Positions 26,637 through 33,652 of a stretch of DNA of 64,000 nt are shown in pieces. Position 1 is the first letter of the stretch. The number at the start of each line of letters is the position of its first letter. The translations under genes were made by a program, and so were the position numbers. The stretch spans positions 558,001-622,000 of the forward strand of contig NZ_JAIWJX010000002.1 in NCBI RefSeq assembly GCF_023149135.1, read 5' to 3'. The notes beneath the pieces are model-generated. The model did not search any database and was not told the origin of the DNA. It saw only the letters and a list, made by a program, of their open reading frames with translations. The DNA is from Fictibacillus marinisediminis. Its GTDB lineage: Bacteria; Bacillota; Bacilli; Bacillales; Fictibacillaceae.

Positions 26637-28022
26637 ATGAAAGAAGCATCAGCAGCAGAAGTTAATCAAATTCTGCAGAATCAAAAATTTTATTTTGCAT
26701 CCCAGGAAACAAAAAGCATAGACTTCCGTTTGGAACAGCTGAAAAAGCTGAAAGCCGGAGTAAAGATGCATGAACAGAAGATCGTCAAGGCTCTTGCACT
26801 TGATTTAAATAAATCGGAACTTGAATCATATTCCACGGAAATTGGAATTTTATATGAAGAAATTAATTTTTCGATGAAGCGCCTAAGAAAATGGGCGAAG
26901 CCGAAAAAAGTACGGACCGCTTTAACACATGCAGGATCAAAAGGTTATATCCTGCCGGAGCCTTATGGTGCGGTGCTGATCATTGCTCCTTGGAACTATC
27001 CGTTTCAGCTTGCATTATCTCCGCTTGTCGGTGCGATTGCTGCAGGAAATACTGCTGTTATCAAGCCTTCAGAGCTGACACCGAACGTCTCTGCGCTGAT
27101 TGCAGATATTTTGCAGGAGCTATATCCATCATCTTATATCGCAGTGGCAGAAGGGGGAGTATCAACGAGTCAAGCTCTTCTAGATCAGCCATTTGATTAC
27201 ATTTTTTTCACGGGCAGTGTATCGGTTGGAAAAGTTGTCATGGAGGCTGCTTCCAAAAAATTAACTCCCGTCACGCTTGAACTTGGCGGGAAAAGTCCTA
27301 CGATCGTACATGAAGATGCCAACATCAGGCTTGCGGCGAAACGAATCGTTTTCGGTAAATTTATGAACGCGGGGCAAACGTGTATTGCTCCAGACTATTT
27401 GCTTGTCCATACGAAAGTAAAGGCTGCCCTTATTGAGGCAATGAAGGTGACGATAAAAGAATTTTACGGAGAGCAGCCGATTGAAAACAGCTCTTATTCA
27501 AAAATAGTAAATGGTCATCACTATAACAGACTAACGGGTTACTTGAACGACGGAACGATAATTTTCGGCGGAGAAAAATCGGATGACAAAAACAGAATTG
27601 CGCCTACCTTGCTAGATGAGGTAAGCCCTGATTCTCCAGTTATGACAGAGGAAATCTTCGGCCCGATTTTTCCGGTTATGGAATATACTTCATTGAATGA
27701 GGCGATTACGTTCATCAACTCACGCCCGAAGCCGCTTGCTCTCTATTTGTTTACACAAAACAAGGAAACGGAGGACCAGATTACGGGGCGTGTTTCTTTC
27801 GGTGGAGGCTGCATAAATGATGCTCTCATGCATATCGCCCCGCCTTACCTTCCGTTCGGCGGTGTTGGAGAAAGCGGGATGGGTAACTACCACGGAAAAT
27901 ACAGCTTTGAAACGTTCTCACATTCTAAAAGCGTGCTGAAGCAAACAAACCGGTTTGATTTCTCCTTCCGATATCCTTCTGCAAAGAACGGGTTAAAGTT
28001 AGTTAAGAAGCTATTAAAATAA
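26637..28022 (+). CDS. ywdH: Aldehyde dehydrogenase, ALDH3 class (YwdH-like)
   Basis: A 461-residue aldehyde dehydrogenase of the class 3 type. The length is shorter than the neighbouring enzyme and it has a basic C-terminal tail ([12 protein letters not shown]). Motifs: [20 protein letters not shown] (about 116-135), general base in LELGGKSP (about 215) and nucleophile Cys in [11 protein letters not shown] (about 249). Class 3 enzymes oxidise medium and long aliphatic or aromatic aldehydes. Closest by layout to B. subtilis YwdH. ATG at 26637 follows AAAAGGGG. Confidence 0.85.
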   Translation: MKEASAAEVNQILQNQKFYFASQETKSIDFRLEQLKKLKAGVKMHEQKIVKALALDLNKSELESYSTEIGILYEEINFSMKRLRKWAKPKKVRTALTHAGSKGYILPEPYGAVLIIAPWNYPFQLALSPLVGAIAAGNTAVIKPSELTPNVSALIADILQELYPSSYIAVAEGGVSTSQALLDQPFDYIFFTGSVSVGKVVMEAASKKLTPVTLELGGKSPTIVHEDANIRLAAKRIVFGKFMNAGQTCIAPDYLLVHTKVKAALIEAMKVTIKEFYGEQPIENSSYSKIVNGHHYNRLTGYLNDGTIIFGGEKSDDKNRIAPTLLDEVSPDSPVMTEEIFGPIFPVMEYTSLNEAITFINSRPKPLALYLFTQNKETEDQITGRVSFGGGCINDALMHIAPPYLPFGGVGESGMGNYHGKYSFETFSHSKSVLKQTNRFDFSFRYPSAKNGLKLVKKLLK

Positions 28023-28025
28023 GTG

Positions 28026-28056
28026 AAAGCCGGCATTCTTGAATGCCGGCTTTTTC
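28026..28056 (+). terminator. Intrinsic terminator of the ALDH3 gene
   Basis: AAAGCCGGCATTC pairs with GAATGCCGGCTTT across a tight loop, followed by T. Confidence 0.9.
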
Positions 28057-28064
28057 CGTATAAA

Positions 28065-28205
28065 TCAAAAGAACGTTTTCACTTCTGTTTCTGTATGCTT
28101 GCAGTTGGTGCACGTATATTCGAGTTCGAGAGCATCTTCACGAACAATGTGCATCGTTTCCTGATTGCAATGGCTGCAGTGCCTCTTCATTTTTGTCTCT
28201 TCCAT
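28065..28205 (-). CDS. Small zinc-ribbon protein (46 aa)
   Basis: A short gene below usual ORF cutoffs. It encodes 46 residues with two CxxC knuckles, CSHC (10-13) and CTNC (32-35), about 18 residues apart, and acidic sequence between (REDALELEY). This is a compact zinc ribbon. ATG at 28205 has GGAAGGA about 10 nt upstream, and the stop TGA at 28065-28067 lies next to the converging terminator of ywdH. I know no named family for it; such mini-ribbons are common in Bacillaceae. The coding call rests on ribosome site, cysteine spacing and context. Confidence 0.7.
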   Translation of the reverse strand: MEETKMKRHCSHCNQETMHIVREDALELEYTCTNCKHTETEVKTFF

Positions 28206-28391
28206 CCTGAACACATCCTTCCGTTGATATCGTTAAAAATAGTATTCCTCTAACCTGAATATGTAAAACAAACATAAAACATTGACTTCTGCATCTAAAG
28301 ACCTAGACTAAGAAAGGAAGCAAACTTATGAATCTTAGGGAATAGGCCATCTTAAGACATAAGACAGAGGATGGCAGGAGCAGGTGATAAA

Positions 28392-30335
28392 GTGATTGAA
28401 AGACAAAACAGACTGCTTTCTTTTTTATTAAAAAGCGGGGGAAGCGTGTCAGTAGATGATATTGCCGCTGAACTGGATTGTTCTGAAAAAACAATCCGAA
28501 ATGACTGTAAGGTTATTGACCAATGGCTGAAGCAGGCATCAGACGTCCGCTTGATAAGAAGACGCGGAGTAGGTGTTTATCTCGAGGGTACAGCCTCTGC
28601 AATCTCAAATTTAATGGATATCTCTAAAAAGGAGCAGGCAGCAGACACCGTAATGGCTGACAGCATTAGAAGAATGAGCATCGTGCGCCAGCTCCTCTTA
28701 AAAAATAAAGATTCGACGCTTCAGGAGCTGGCAGAAAAGTATTACGTCAGCAAAACAGTTGTGAGGCATGATATCAAGCAGATGGGGGATTGGCTTAAGT
28801 CGTTCAATCTGGAGATGCAGCTTAAACAAAAGGTTGGTTTGAGGGTGGACGGTAACGAAAAAAACAGGCGTGATGCTTTATCCAGATTGACCGGTATGCT
28901 GATTCATGCTGCAGAAGAAGAAAAAAACTTCGTGAACCAGATCTTTGCTCCTCATGAGATTGATTTCGTGAGAAGCAGCCTTAAGAAATTAGAGCAGCAG
29001 CTGTGCTATTCGTTCACAGAAAGTGCGCTTGAAAACTTGATTACTCATATTCTGATTTCAATTAAAAGGGTGAAGACGGGCAGTAAAATTACGATTTCTC
29101 CGGATGAGGAGGAGCGGATTAAACAAACGAAAGAATACCCGGCTGTTGGAGCTTTTTTAAAGGATATTGAAAAGGCAATAGCCGTTAAACTCCCTCAGGA
29201 GGAAGCCGTCTATATCACGATCCGGGTTCTTGGCACAAAAGTTTATTATCACGCGAAGGACAGGGGAAAACTGGAGAAAGAACTGGCTGGATTTGATGCT
29301 GCTGTACTGGAGTTTTCCAAGAAGCTGATCGAGGCTGTTTCTGAGATTACGGATATTGATTTTACGAATGATGAGCTCTTGCTTGCCGGATTGGCAGGCC
29401 ATCTGCAGACCACGTTCCATCGACTGGATTATGCCCTGCCGTTTTCCAATCCTATGGCAGATGAGATCAAGAAAATGTACATGACGATGTTTGAGATGAT
29501 TTATTATGCGTTGCCGGTTGTTGAACAAAAGCTGAAAAAATCGCTCCCTGAAGAAGAGATCGCTTATCTGACGCTTCATTTTCAAGCCTCGGTAGAACGG
29601 TTCAAGAAAAAAAGCGCCCGTCATCTGAAGGTGCTCGTCATATGTACGATGGGAATCGGCATGTCCCAGCTCATCGTGACCAAACTTGAGCGGAAGTTCC
29701 ATTCCATTGAGATCACAGGAACAGCGTCGGTCAGTGAAGCACCTGTTGAAATTAAAGAGAAGAAGCCGGATTTAGTGATCAGCACGGTCCCTTTCTCTTA
29801 TCAGGATGTGCCAGTGATAGTCGTGTCTCCTCTTATGACCGAAGAGGAGGAGAAAGAAATTGAACATTGGATTCAAAACGGCTCGCAAATCGATACGCAT
29901 AGCAGCTATCCGATCTTAAAAAAGCTGCTGCATTCAGAGCTGATATCGGTTCATTCCGGTGAGGCAGACCCTGCAGATATTTTAAAATCAATGGTTCATC
30001 AATTGGAGGAACTTGGATTCGTAAAAGACAGCTACAAAGAAAGCGTCCTGATACGAGAAGAACAATCGTCTACGGCAGTGGGAGGCGGTGTGGCGATCCC
30101 TCATGGAAACCCGAATCTTGTAAAAGAAGCAGGCATTGGGATGTCGGTTTTTAGAAATCCCGTTAAGTGGGGGAAAGAAAGAGTATCAATCGTATTTTTG
30201 CTGGCCATGAGCAATGAAAAAAGATACCTCTTGAAAGACCTTTTCAAGGAGATATCTCATTTGACGGAGAATCCATCATTTATTCGTGAAGTGGCAGAAC
30301 AAGAAACTGCTGAAAATATTTATGCATTATTTTAA
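28392..30335 (+). CDS. PRD-domain PTS-controlled transcriptional activator (MtlR/ManR/LicR family)
   Basis: About 647 residues. Order: two helix-turn-helix domains (about 5-60, DIAAELDCSEKTIRNDC, and 90-150, ELAEKYYVSKTVVRHDI); two PTS regulation domains (about 180-290 and 295-400) with His residues such as GHLQTTFHRL and LTLHFQAS; an EIIB-like domain with Cys in LVICTMGIGMSQL; and an EIIA domain with the phospho-His in GVAIPHGNPN. Such proteins activate a sugar PTS operon and are tuned by HPr and EII phosphorylation. The matching PTS genes start 1.1 kb downstream. ATG at 28371 lacks a spaced ribosome site; GTG at 28392, after AGGAG/AGGTGA, is preferred. Confidence 0.88.
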   Translation: MIERQNRLLSFLLKSGGSVSVDDIAAELDCSEKTIRNDCKVIDQWLKQASDVRLIRRRGVGVYLEGTASAISNLMDISKKEQAADTVMADSIRRMSIVRQLLLKNKDSTLQELAEKYYVSKTVVRHDIKQMGDWLKSFNLEMQLKQKVGLRVDGNEKNRRDALSRLTGMLIHAAEEEKNFVNQIFAPHEIDFVRSSLKKLEQQLCYSFTESALENLITHILISIKRVKTGSKITISPDEEERIKQTKEYPAVGAFLKDIEKAIAVKLPQEEAVYITIRVLGTKVYYHAKDRGKLEKELAGFDAAVLEFSKKLIEAVSEITDIDFTNDELLLAGLAGHLQTTFHRLDYALPFSNPMADEIKKMYMTMFEMIYYALPVVEQKLKKSLPEEEIAYLTLHFQASVERFKKKSARHLKVLVICTMGIGMSQLIVTKLERKFHSIEITGTASVSEAPVEIKEKKPDLVISTVPFSYQDVPVIVVSPLMTEEEEKEIEHWIQNGSQIDTHSSYPILKKLLHSELISVHSGEADPADILKSMVHQLEELGFVKDSYKESVLIREEQSSTAVGGGVAIPHGNPNLVKEAGIGMSVFRNPVKWGKERVSIVFLLAMSNEKRYLLKDLFKEISHLTENPSFIREVAEQETAENIYALF

Positions 30336-30371
30336 AGGGGCAGCTTCCTAGCTAATAAGATAAGAAAGTAT

Positions 30372-30414
30372 AAAAATCTGGAGAACATTCATGGTTCTCC
30401 TGATTTTTATTTTT
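30372..30414 (+). terminator. Intrinsic terminator of the PRD regulator gene
   Basis: AAAAATCTGGAGAAC pairs with GTTCTCCTGATTTTT (one mismatch), followed by ATTTTT. The regulator is therefore transcribed apart from the PTS genes. Confidence 0.85.
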
Positions 30415-30579
30415 GGGGATTGGGCTTGCCGGTGGATGAGGTAGGCAGGGAGATGAATGTGGAAATAAATGTGTCAAAACGTGTCGATTGATGTCGCATA
30501 TAAACGGTTCGAGAATACATCCATTCATTTCGAGAATAGAAAAAAGCCCATCCTGGGATGAACAAGATAGGCTTTCTTA

Positions 30580-30708
30580 GGCTGTTTTCGTAACTTTTGT
30601 AGCTATTGGGGTGGCTGATTTCCGTTTCACGTTGCTCGCTTTTCGCGGGGCGGGCGGTAAGCCTTACCGGCGCATGGTGTCTGCGGGTCTCACCTGTCCC
30701 GCTGCTCC
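30580..30708 (+). repeat. 129-nt dispersed repeat, left copy
   Basis: Begins GGCTGTTTTCGTAAC and ends CACCTGTCCCGCTGCTCC. The core is GC-rich (TTCGCGGGGCGGGCGGTAAG). An inverted copy of the same 129-nt length lies at 33413-33541. The ORF readable on the minus strand here is low-complexity repeat translation, not a gene. The remainder of 30415-30806 holds an imperfect hairpin at about 30541-30576 and otherwise nothing I can identify. Confidence 0.85.
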
Positions 30709-30806
30709 AAGGCTTTTTACAAAAATGTCCCAGAAGCAATAATCTTTTATAAAAGAGTCTTTTTTAAATAATAATCAATGACAAGCGGGTCGGAGCCGCC
30801 CATCGC

Positions 30807-31191
30807 TTAGGGAAGATGGTTCAAATCAAAGAAGCGAACATCCTGTACTTCTATCCCGTCAATTACGGTACTACCTTCATAGTCTGTACAGATATAAGCA
30901 GCGACAACGTTATATACCTCGTCTCCATGAGGATATTGATAATAAAACTCTTCACCGGAGAACACGTGAAGCAGTTCAAGGCTGCAGGCCGAATATCCTG
31001 TTTCTTCAAAGAGCTCTCTTTTCGCCGCATCCTCAAGGGCCTCTCCAGGTTCTAATGAGCCGCCCGGAACCGTTATCTGTCCGATGCTGAAGCAGCAGCT
31101 GCCCCTCAGCATTCAATAAAAGTACACAAGCACCTGTCATAATAATCGGCCGGCTTCCGATCAATTTCCGCAAGTCCATAATATATCCCAT
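30807..31191 (-). pseudogene. Nudix hydrolase, frameshifted
   Basis: The N-terminal frame starts at ATG 31191 (AAAGGA upstream) and encodes MGYIMDLRKLIGSRP and LLLNAEGQLLLQHRTDNG. Near 31075 it leaves the frame and stops. The rest, in the next frame, starts TVPGGSLEPGE and holds an intact Nudix box (GGSLEP-GE-x7-RELFEETG). Normal relatives have a few more residues at the junction, so a short deletion between the two ACGG-like stretches (bases not a multiple of three) is likely. Without repair no full enzyme is made. It points away from the PTS operon and lies within the segment bracketed by the 129-nt inverted repeats. Confidence 0.75.
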
Positions 31192-31275
31192 GATTTCAGT
31201 CCTTTAAAAAAAATTGAGTATTTACCGATTCATTACATTCGGCTAAATCATTCATATTCCTTCAGCGATTATTAT

Positions 31276-31289
31276 TGAAAACGCTTTTA
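31276..31289. promoter_or_regulatory. cre-like site upstream of the PTS operon
   Basis: TGAAAACGCTTTTA differs from the cre consensus at one position (T for C near the end). It lies about 115 nt upstream of the IIBC start, beside the inverted-repeat operator. Confidence 0.6.
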
Positions 31290-31312
31290 TATAATTCGTT
31301 TTTGCCGGAACT

Positions 31313-31341
31313 TACGGTAAATAAAAAATCTATTTACCGTA
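31313..31341. promoter_or_regulatory. Operator-like inverted repeat upstream of the PTS operon
   Basis: TACGGTAAATA (31313-31323) and TATTTACCGTA (31331-31341) form a perfect 11-bp inverted repeat with a 7-nt spacer. Further half-sites are TATTTACCG at 31219-31227 and TATTTACTG at about 31340-31348. The likely binder is the PRD regulator encoded upstream; that link is inference. Confidence 0.65.
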
Positions 31342-31402
31342 TTTACTGAGCTACAATTGGTTCATAGATATGACAGACTAATGAATAGCGGAGGTACGGA
31401 AA

Positions 31403-32797
31403 ATGAAGTTATTAGGAATTACTTCGTGTCCTAATGGGATTGCTCATACGTATATGGCGGCCGAAAGCTTGCGTAAGGGAGCCGAGGCGTTAGGAGTTGA
31501 AATAAAGGTAGAAACCCAAGGGTCCATCGGGGTGGAAAATGAATTCACGCCAGAAGAGATCCAGGAGGCGGACGGTATTATTATTGCTGCAGATAAAGCG
31601 GTGGATAAAAACCGGTTTGTTGGGAAAAAATTAATCGTCACGGGTGTACAGGATGGAATTCATAAAGCACAGGAACTCATCAAACGTTTTGAAACTGGAG
31701 ATGTGCCGGAGTATAAGGGTGACATGAAGTCCATCAATGAAGTGAAACAGGAACGCAAAGATAAGCAGAATCCATTTTACCGCCACTTGATGAACGGTGT
31801 TTCCTATATGATTCCGTTTGTTGCGGTCGGCGGGCTGCTGATCGCTTTGTCCTTGGCAATCGGAGGACATCCGACGGACAGCGGGCTCCAGATTCCGAAA
31901 GACTCGGTCTGGAAGCAGATTATGGATGTCGGTTCCGCGGGCTTTACGTTTATGGTGCCGATTCTCGCAGGTTTCATCGCCATGAGTATTGCTGACCGCC
32001 CGGGGCTTGCTCCAGGGATGATCGGCGGTTATATCGCAGCTAACGGAAGCTTTTATGGAAGTGAAGCAGGTGCAGGATTCCTTGGAGGCATCTTGGCCGG
32101 TTTTGTTGCCGGCTATGTTGCGAAGTGGATCAAGTCCTGGAGGGTTCCGAGGGTCATCCAGCCGATTATGCCAATTCTGGTTATTCCTTTACTTGCTTCA
32201 CTTGTTGTTGCCAGCTTGTTTATTTTTGTAGTAGGTGCACCGATTGCCAGCCTGATGGATTGGCTCACCGCCTTCCTTAATGGCATGCAGGGCGCTTCAA
32301 GCATTATTCTCGCACTGATTCTGGGTGCCATGATTTCCTTTGATATGGGCGGCCCGGTGAATAAAGTAGCGTTCCTTTTCGGAGCGAGTATGATCGGACA
32401 GGGAAATGTTCATATCATGGGTGCAATTGCGGCAGCGATTTGTGTTCCGCCGCTTGGAATGGGTCTTGCTACATTGCTCAATAAGAAAAAATACGAAAAA
32501 GCGGAACAGGAAGCCGGGAAAGCAGCATTGGCAATGGGGCTCGTCGGAATTACAGAAGGTGCTATCCCGTTTGCTGCAAAAGATCCGCTGCGCGTTATTC
32601 CAAGTATTATGGCAGGGTCGATGGTCGCTTCTACGATCGCTATGCTCGGACATGTCGGAAACAACGTACCTCATGGAGGACCGATTGTTGCGGTGCTTGG
32701 TGCGATCAGCCATCCGATCATGTACTTTATCGGCATTATAGCGGGCGTTGCCGTAACAGCGTTCTTGGTTAATACATTAAAGAAAAACGTAGCTTAA
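31403..32797 (+). CDS. PTS fructose-family IIBC component
   Basis: A 464-residue sugar permease/phosphotransferase. The N-terminal IIB domain (about 1-100) has the phospho-Cys in TSCPNGIAHTYMAAE (Cys at about 9). The C-terminal IIC domain (about 125-464) has about 9-10 membrane helices and the family motif ITEGAIPFAAKDP. Fructose-family systems carry fructose, mannose or mannosylglycerate. No isomerase or kinase is nearby to settle the sugar. ATG at 31403 follows GGAGG. Expression probably depends on the PRD activator and CcpA, given the operator and cre-like sites in the leader. Confidence 0.9.
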   Translation: MKLLGITSCPNGIAHTYMAAESLRKGAEALGVEIKVETQGSIGVENEFTPEEIQEADGIIIAADKAVDKNRFVGKKLIVTGVQDGIHKAQELIKRFETGDVPEYKGDMKSINEVKQERKDKQNPFYRHLMNGVSYMIPFVAVGGLLIALSLAIGGHPTDSGLQIPKDSVWKQIMDVGSAGFTFMVPILAGFIAMSIADRPGLAPGMIGGYIAANGSFYGSEAGAGFLGGILAGFVAGYVAKWIKSWRVPRVIQPIMPILVIPLLASLVVASLFIFVVGAPIASLMDWLTAFLNGMQGASSIILALILGAMISFDMGGPVNKVAFLFGASMIGQGNVHIMGAIAAAICVPPLGMGLATLLNKKKYEKAEQEAGKAALAMGLVGITEGAIPFAAKDPLRVIPSIMAGSMVASTIAMLGHVGNNVPHGGPIVAVLGAISHPIMYFIGIIAGVAVTAFLVNTLKKNVA

Positions 32798-32813
32798 CAG
32801 GGAGTGACAAGCA

Positions 32814-33269
32814 ATGAAACTGACAGAGTTGATGAGCAAAGACCTGGTTGATGTTGACTTGAAAGGTTCAACAAAAAATGAAGTGATCGACCATATGATT
32901 GAGAAGCTGGAACAGTCCGATGCTTTGAAATCCAAGCGTAAGTTTAAAAAAGCGATTGAAAAGCGGGAGAAGGAAGGAAGCACAGGCATTGGTTTTAAGG
33001 TGGCGATCCCTCATGGAAAATCAAAAGCTGTCATCTCTCCAAGAGTTGCGTTTGGCCTGAGCCGGACTGGTGTAGACTGGAACAGCGTTGATGGAGAAAA
33101 CGCCCAGTTGGTGTTCATGATTGCCGTGCCGGAAGAAAGTGCAGGAAACGAACATTTGAAAATTCTGCAGATGCTTTCTATCAAACTCATGGATGAATCG
33201 TTCAGAAACGAGTTATTGAATGTGCAAACTGTAGATGAAGCGTATCAATTACTGGAGCAGATTGGGTAA
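32814..33269 (+). CDS. PTS fructose-family IIA component
   Basis: A 151-residue phosphocarrier of the PTS EIIA-2 family. The active His is in VAIPHGKSKAV (about residue 66). The conserved STGIGF stretch precedes it and a C-terminal helix (DEAYQLLEQIG) closes the domain. It accepts phosphate from HPr and passes it to the IIB domain encoded 16 nt upstream. GGGAGTG lies before the ATG at 32814. It ends the two-gene operon at a strong terminator. Confidence 0.92.
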   Translation: MKLTELMSKDLVDVDLKGSTKNEVIDHMIEKLEQSDALKSKRKFKKAIEKREKEGSTGIGFKVAIPHGKSKAVISPRVAFGLSRTGVDWNSVDGENAQLVFMIAVPEESAGNEHLKILQMLSIKLMDESFRNELLNVQTVDEAYQLLEQIG

Positions 33270-33271
33270 TC

Positions 33272-33310
33272 AAAAAGCCTGCAGACGAAATCATGTCTGC
33301 AGGCTTTTTT
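33272..33310 (+). terminator. Intrinsic terminator of the PTS operon
   Basis: AAAAAGCCTGCAGAC pairs with GTCTGCAGGCTTTTT around GAAATCAT, followed by T. Confidence 0.9.
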
Positions 33311-33412
33311 CTTTTTATTAGGCGGTTTTCTAAAAGTTTGTTGCTTTGGAAACATTTTTGTAAAGACTTCATTGATCAGTTGATTGGAGTGCAAGGTGCG
33401 AGACTACGGCTA

Positions 33413-33541
33413 GGAGCAGCGGGACAGGTGAGACCCGGAGGCGATAGCGCTAGTAAGGCTCACCGCACGCCCCGCGGAAAGCGAGCATCCTGGAACGGAA
33501 ATCAACCACTCCCAAGAGCAGCAAATGTTACGAAAACAGCC
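33413..33541 (-). repeat. 129-nt dispersed repeat, right copy (inverted)
   Basis: Reverse complement of the element at 30580-30708, sharing both ends (GGCTGTTTTCGTAAC and CACCTGTCCCGCTGCTCC) and most of the GC-rich core. Together the two copies bracket the broken Nudix gene and the PTS operon. The plus-strand ORF across it is not coding. Confidence 0.85.
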
Positions 33542-33602
33542 TTTTATTAAAATAGTTATTGCATAATTCTGTCATCACGGCTACACTTTTAGTAAAGGTT
33601 TG

Positions 33603-33616
33603 TGAAAGCGTTTGCA
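33603..33616. promoter_or_regulatory. cre site upstream of the secreted GH13 gene
   Basis: TGAAAGCGTTTGCA matches the cre consensus at every position and ends 36 nt before the TTG start, so it probably overlaps the transcription start region. Catabolite repression of a starch-type enzyme fits. Confidence 0.8.
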
Positions 33617-33652
33617 CAAAGCTGCACAAACTGCTCAAAAGGAGGAGTCTAT

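Noticed and set aside
30407-30739. Minus-strand frame over the left 129-nt repeat
   Set aside because: It spans the terminator of the regulator gene and repeat DNA; composition follows the repeat.
33293-33550. Plus-strand frame over the right 129-nt repeat
   Set aside because: It is the inverted repeat read through, starting in the PTS terminator.
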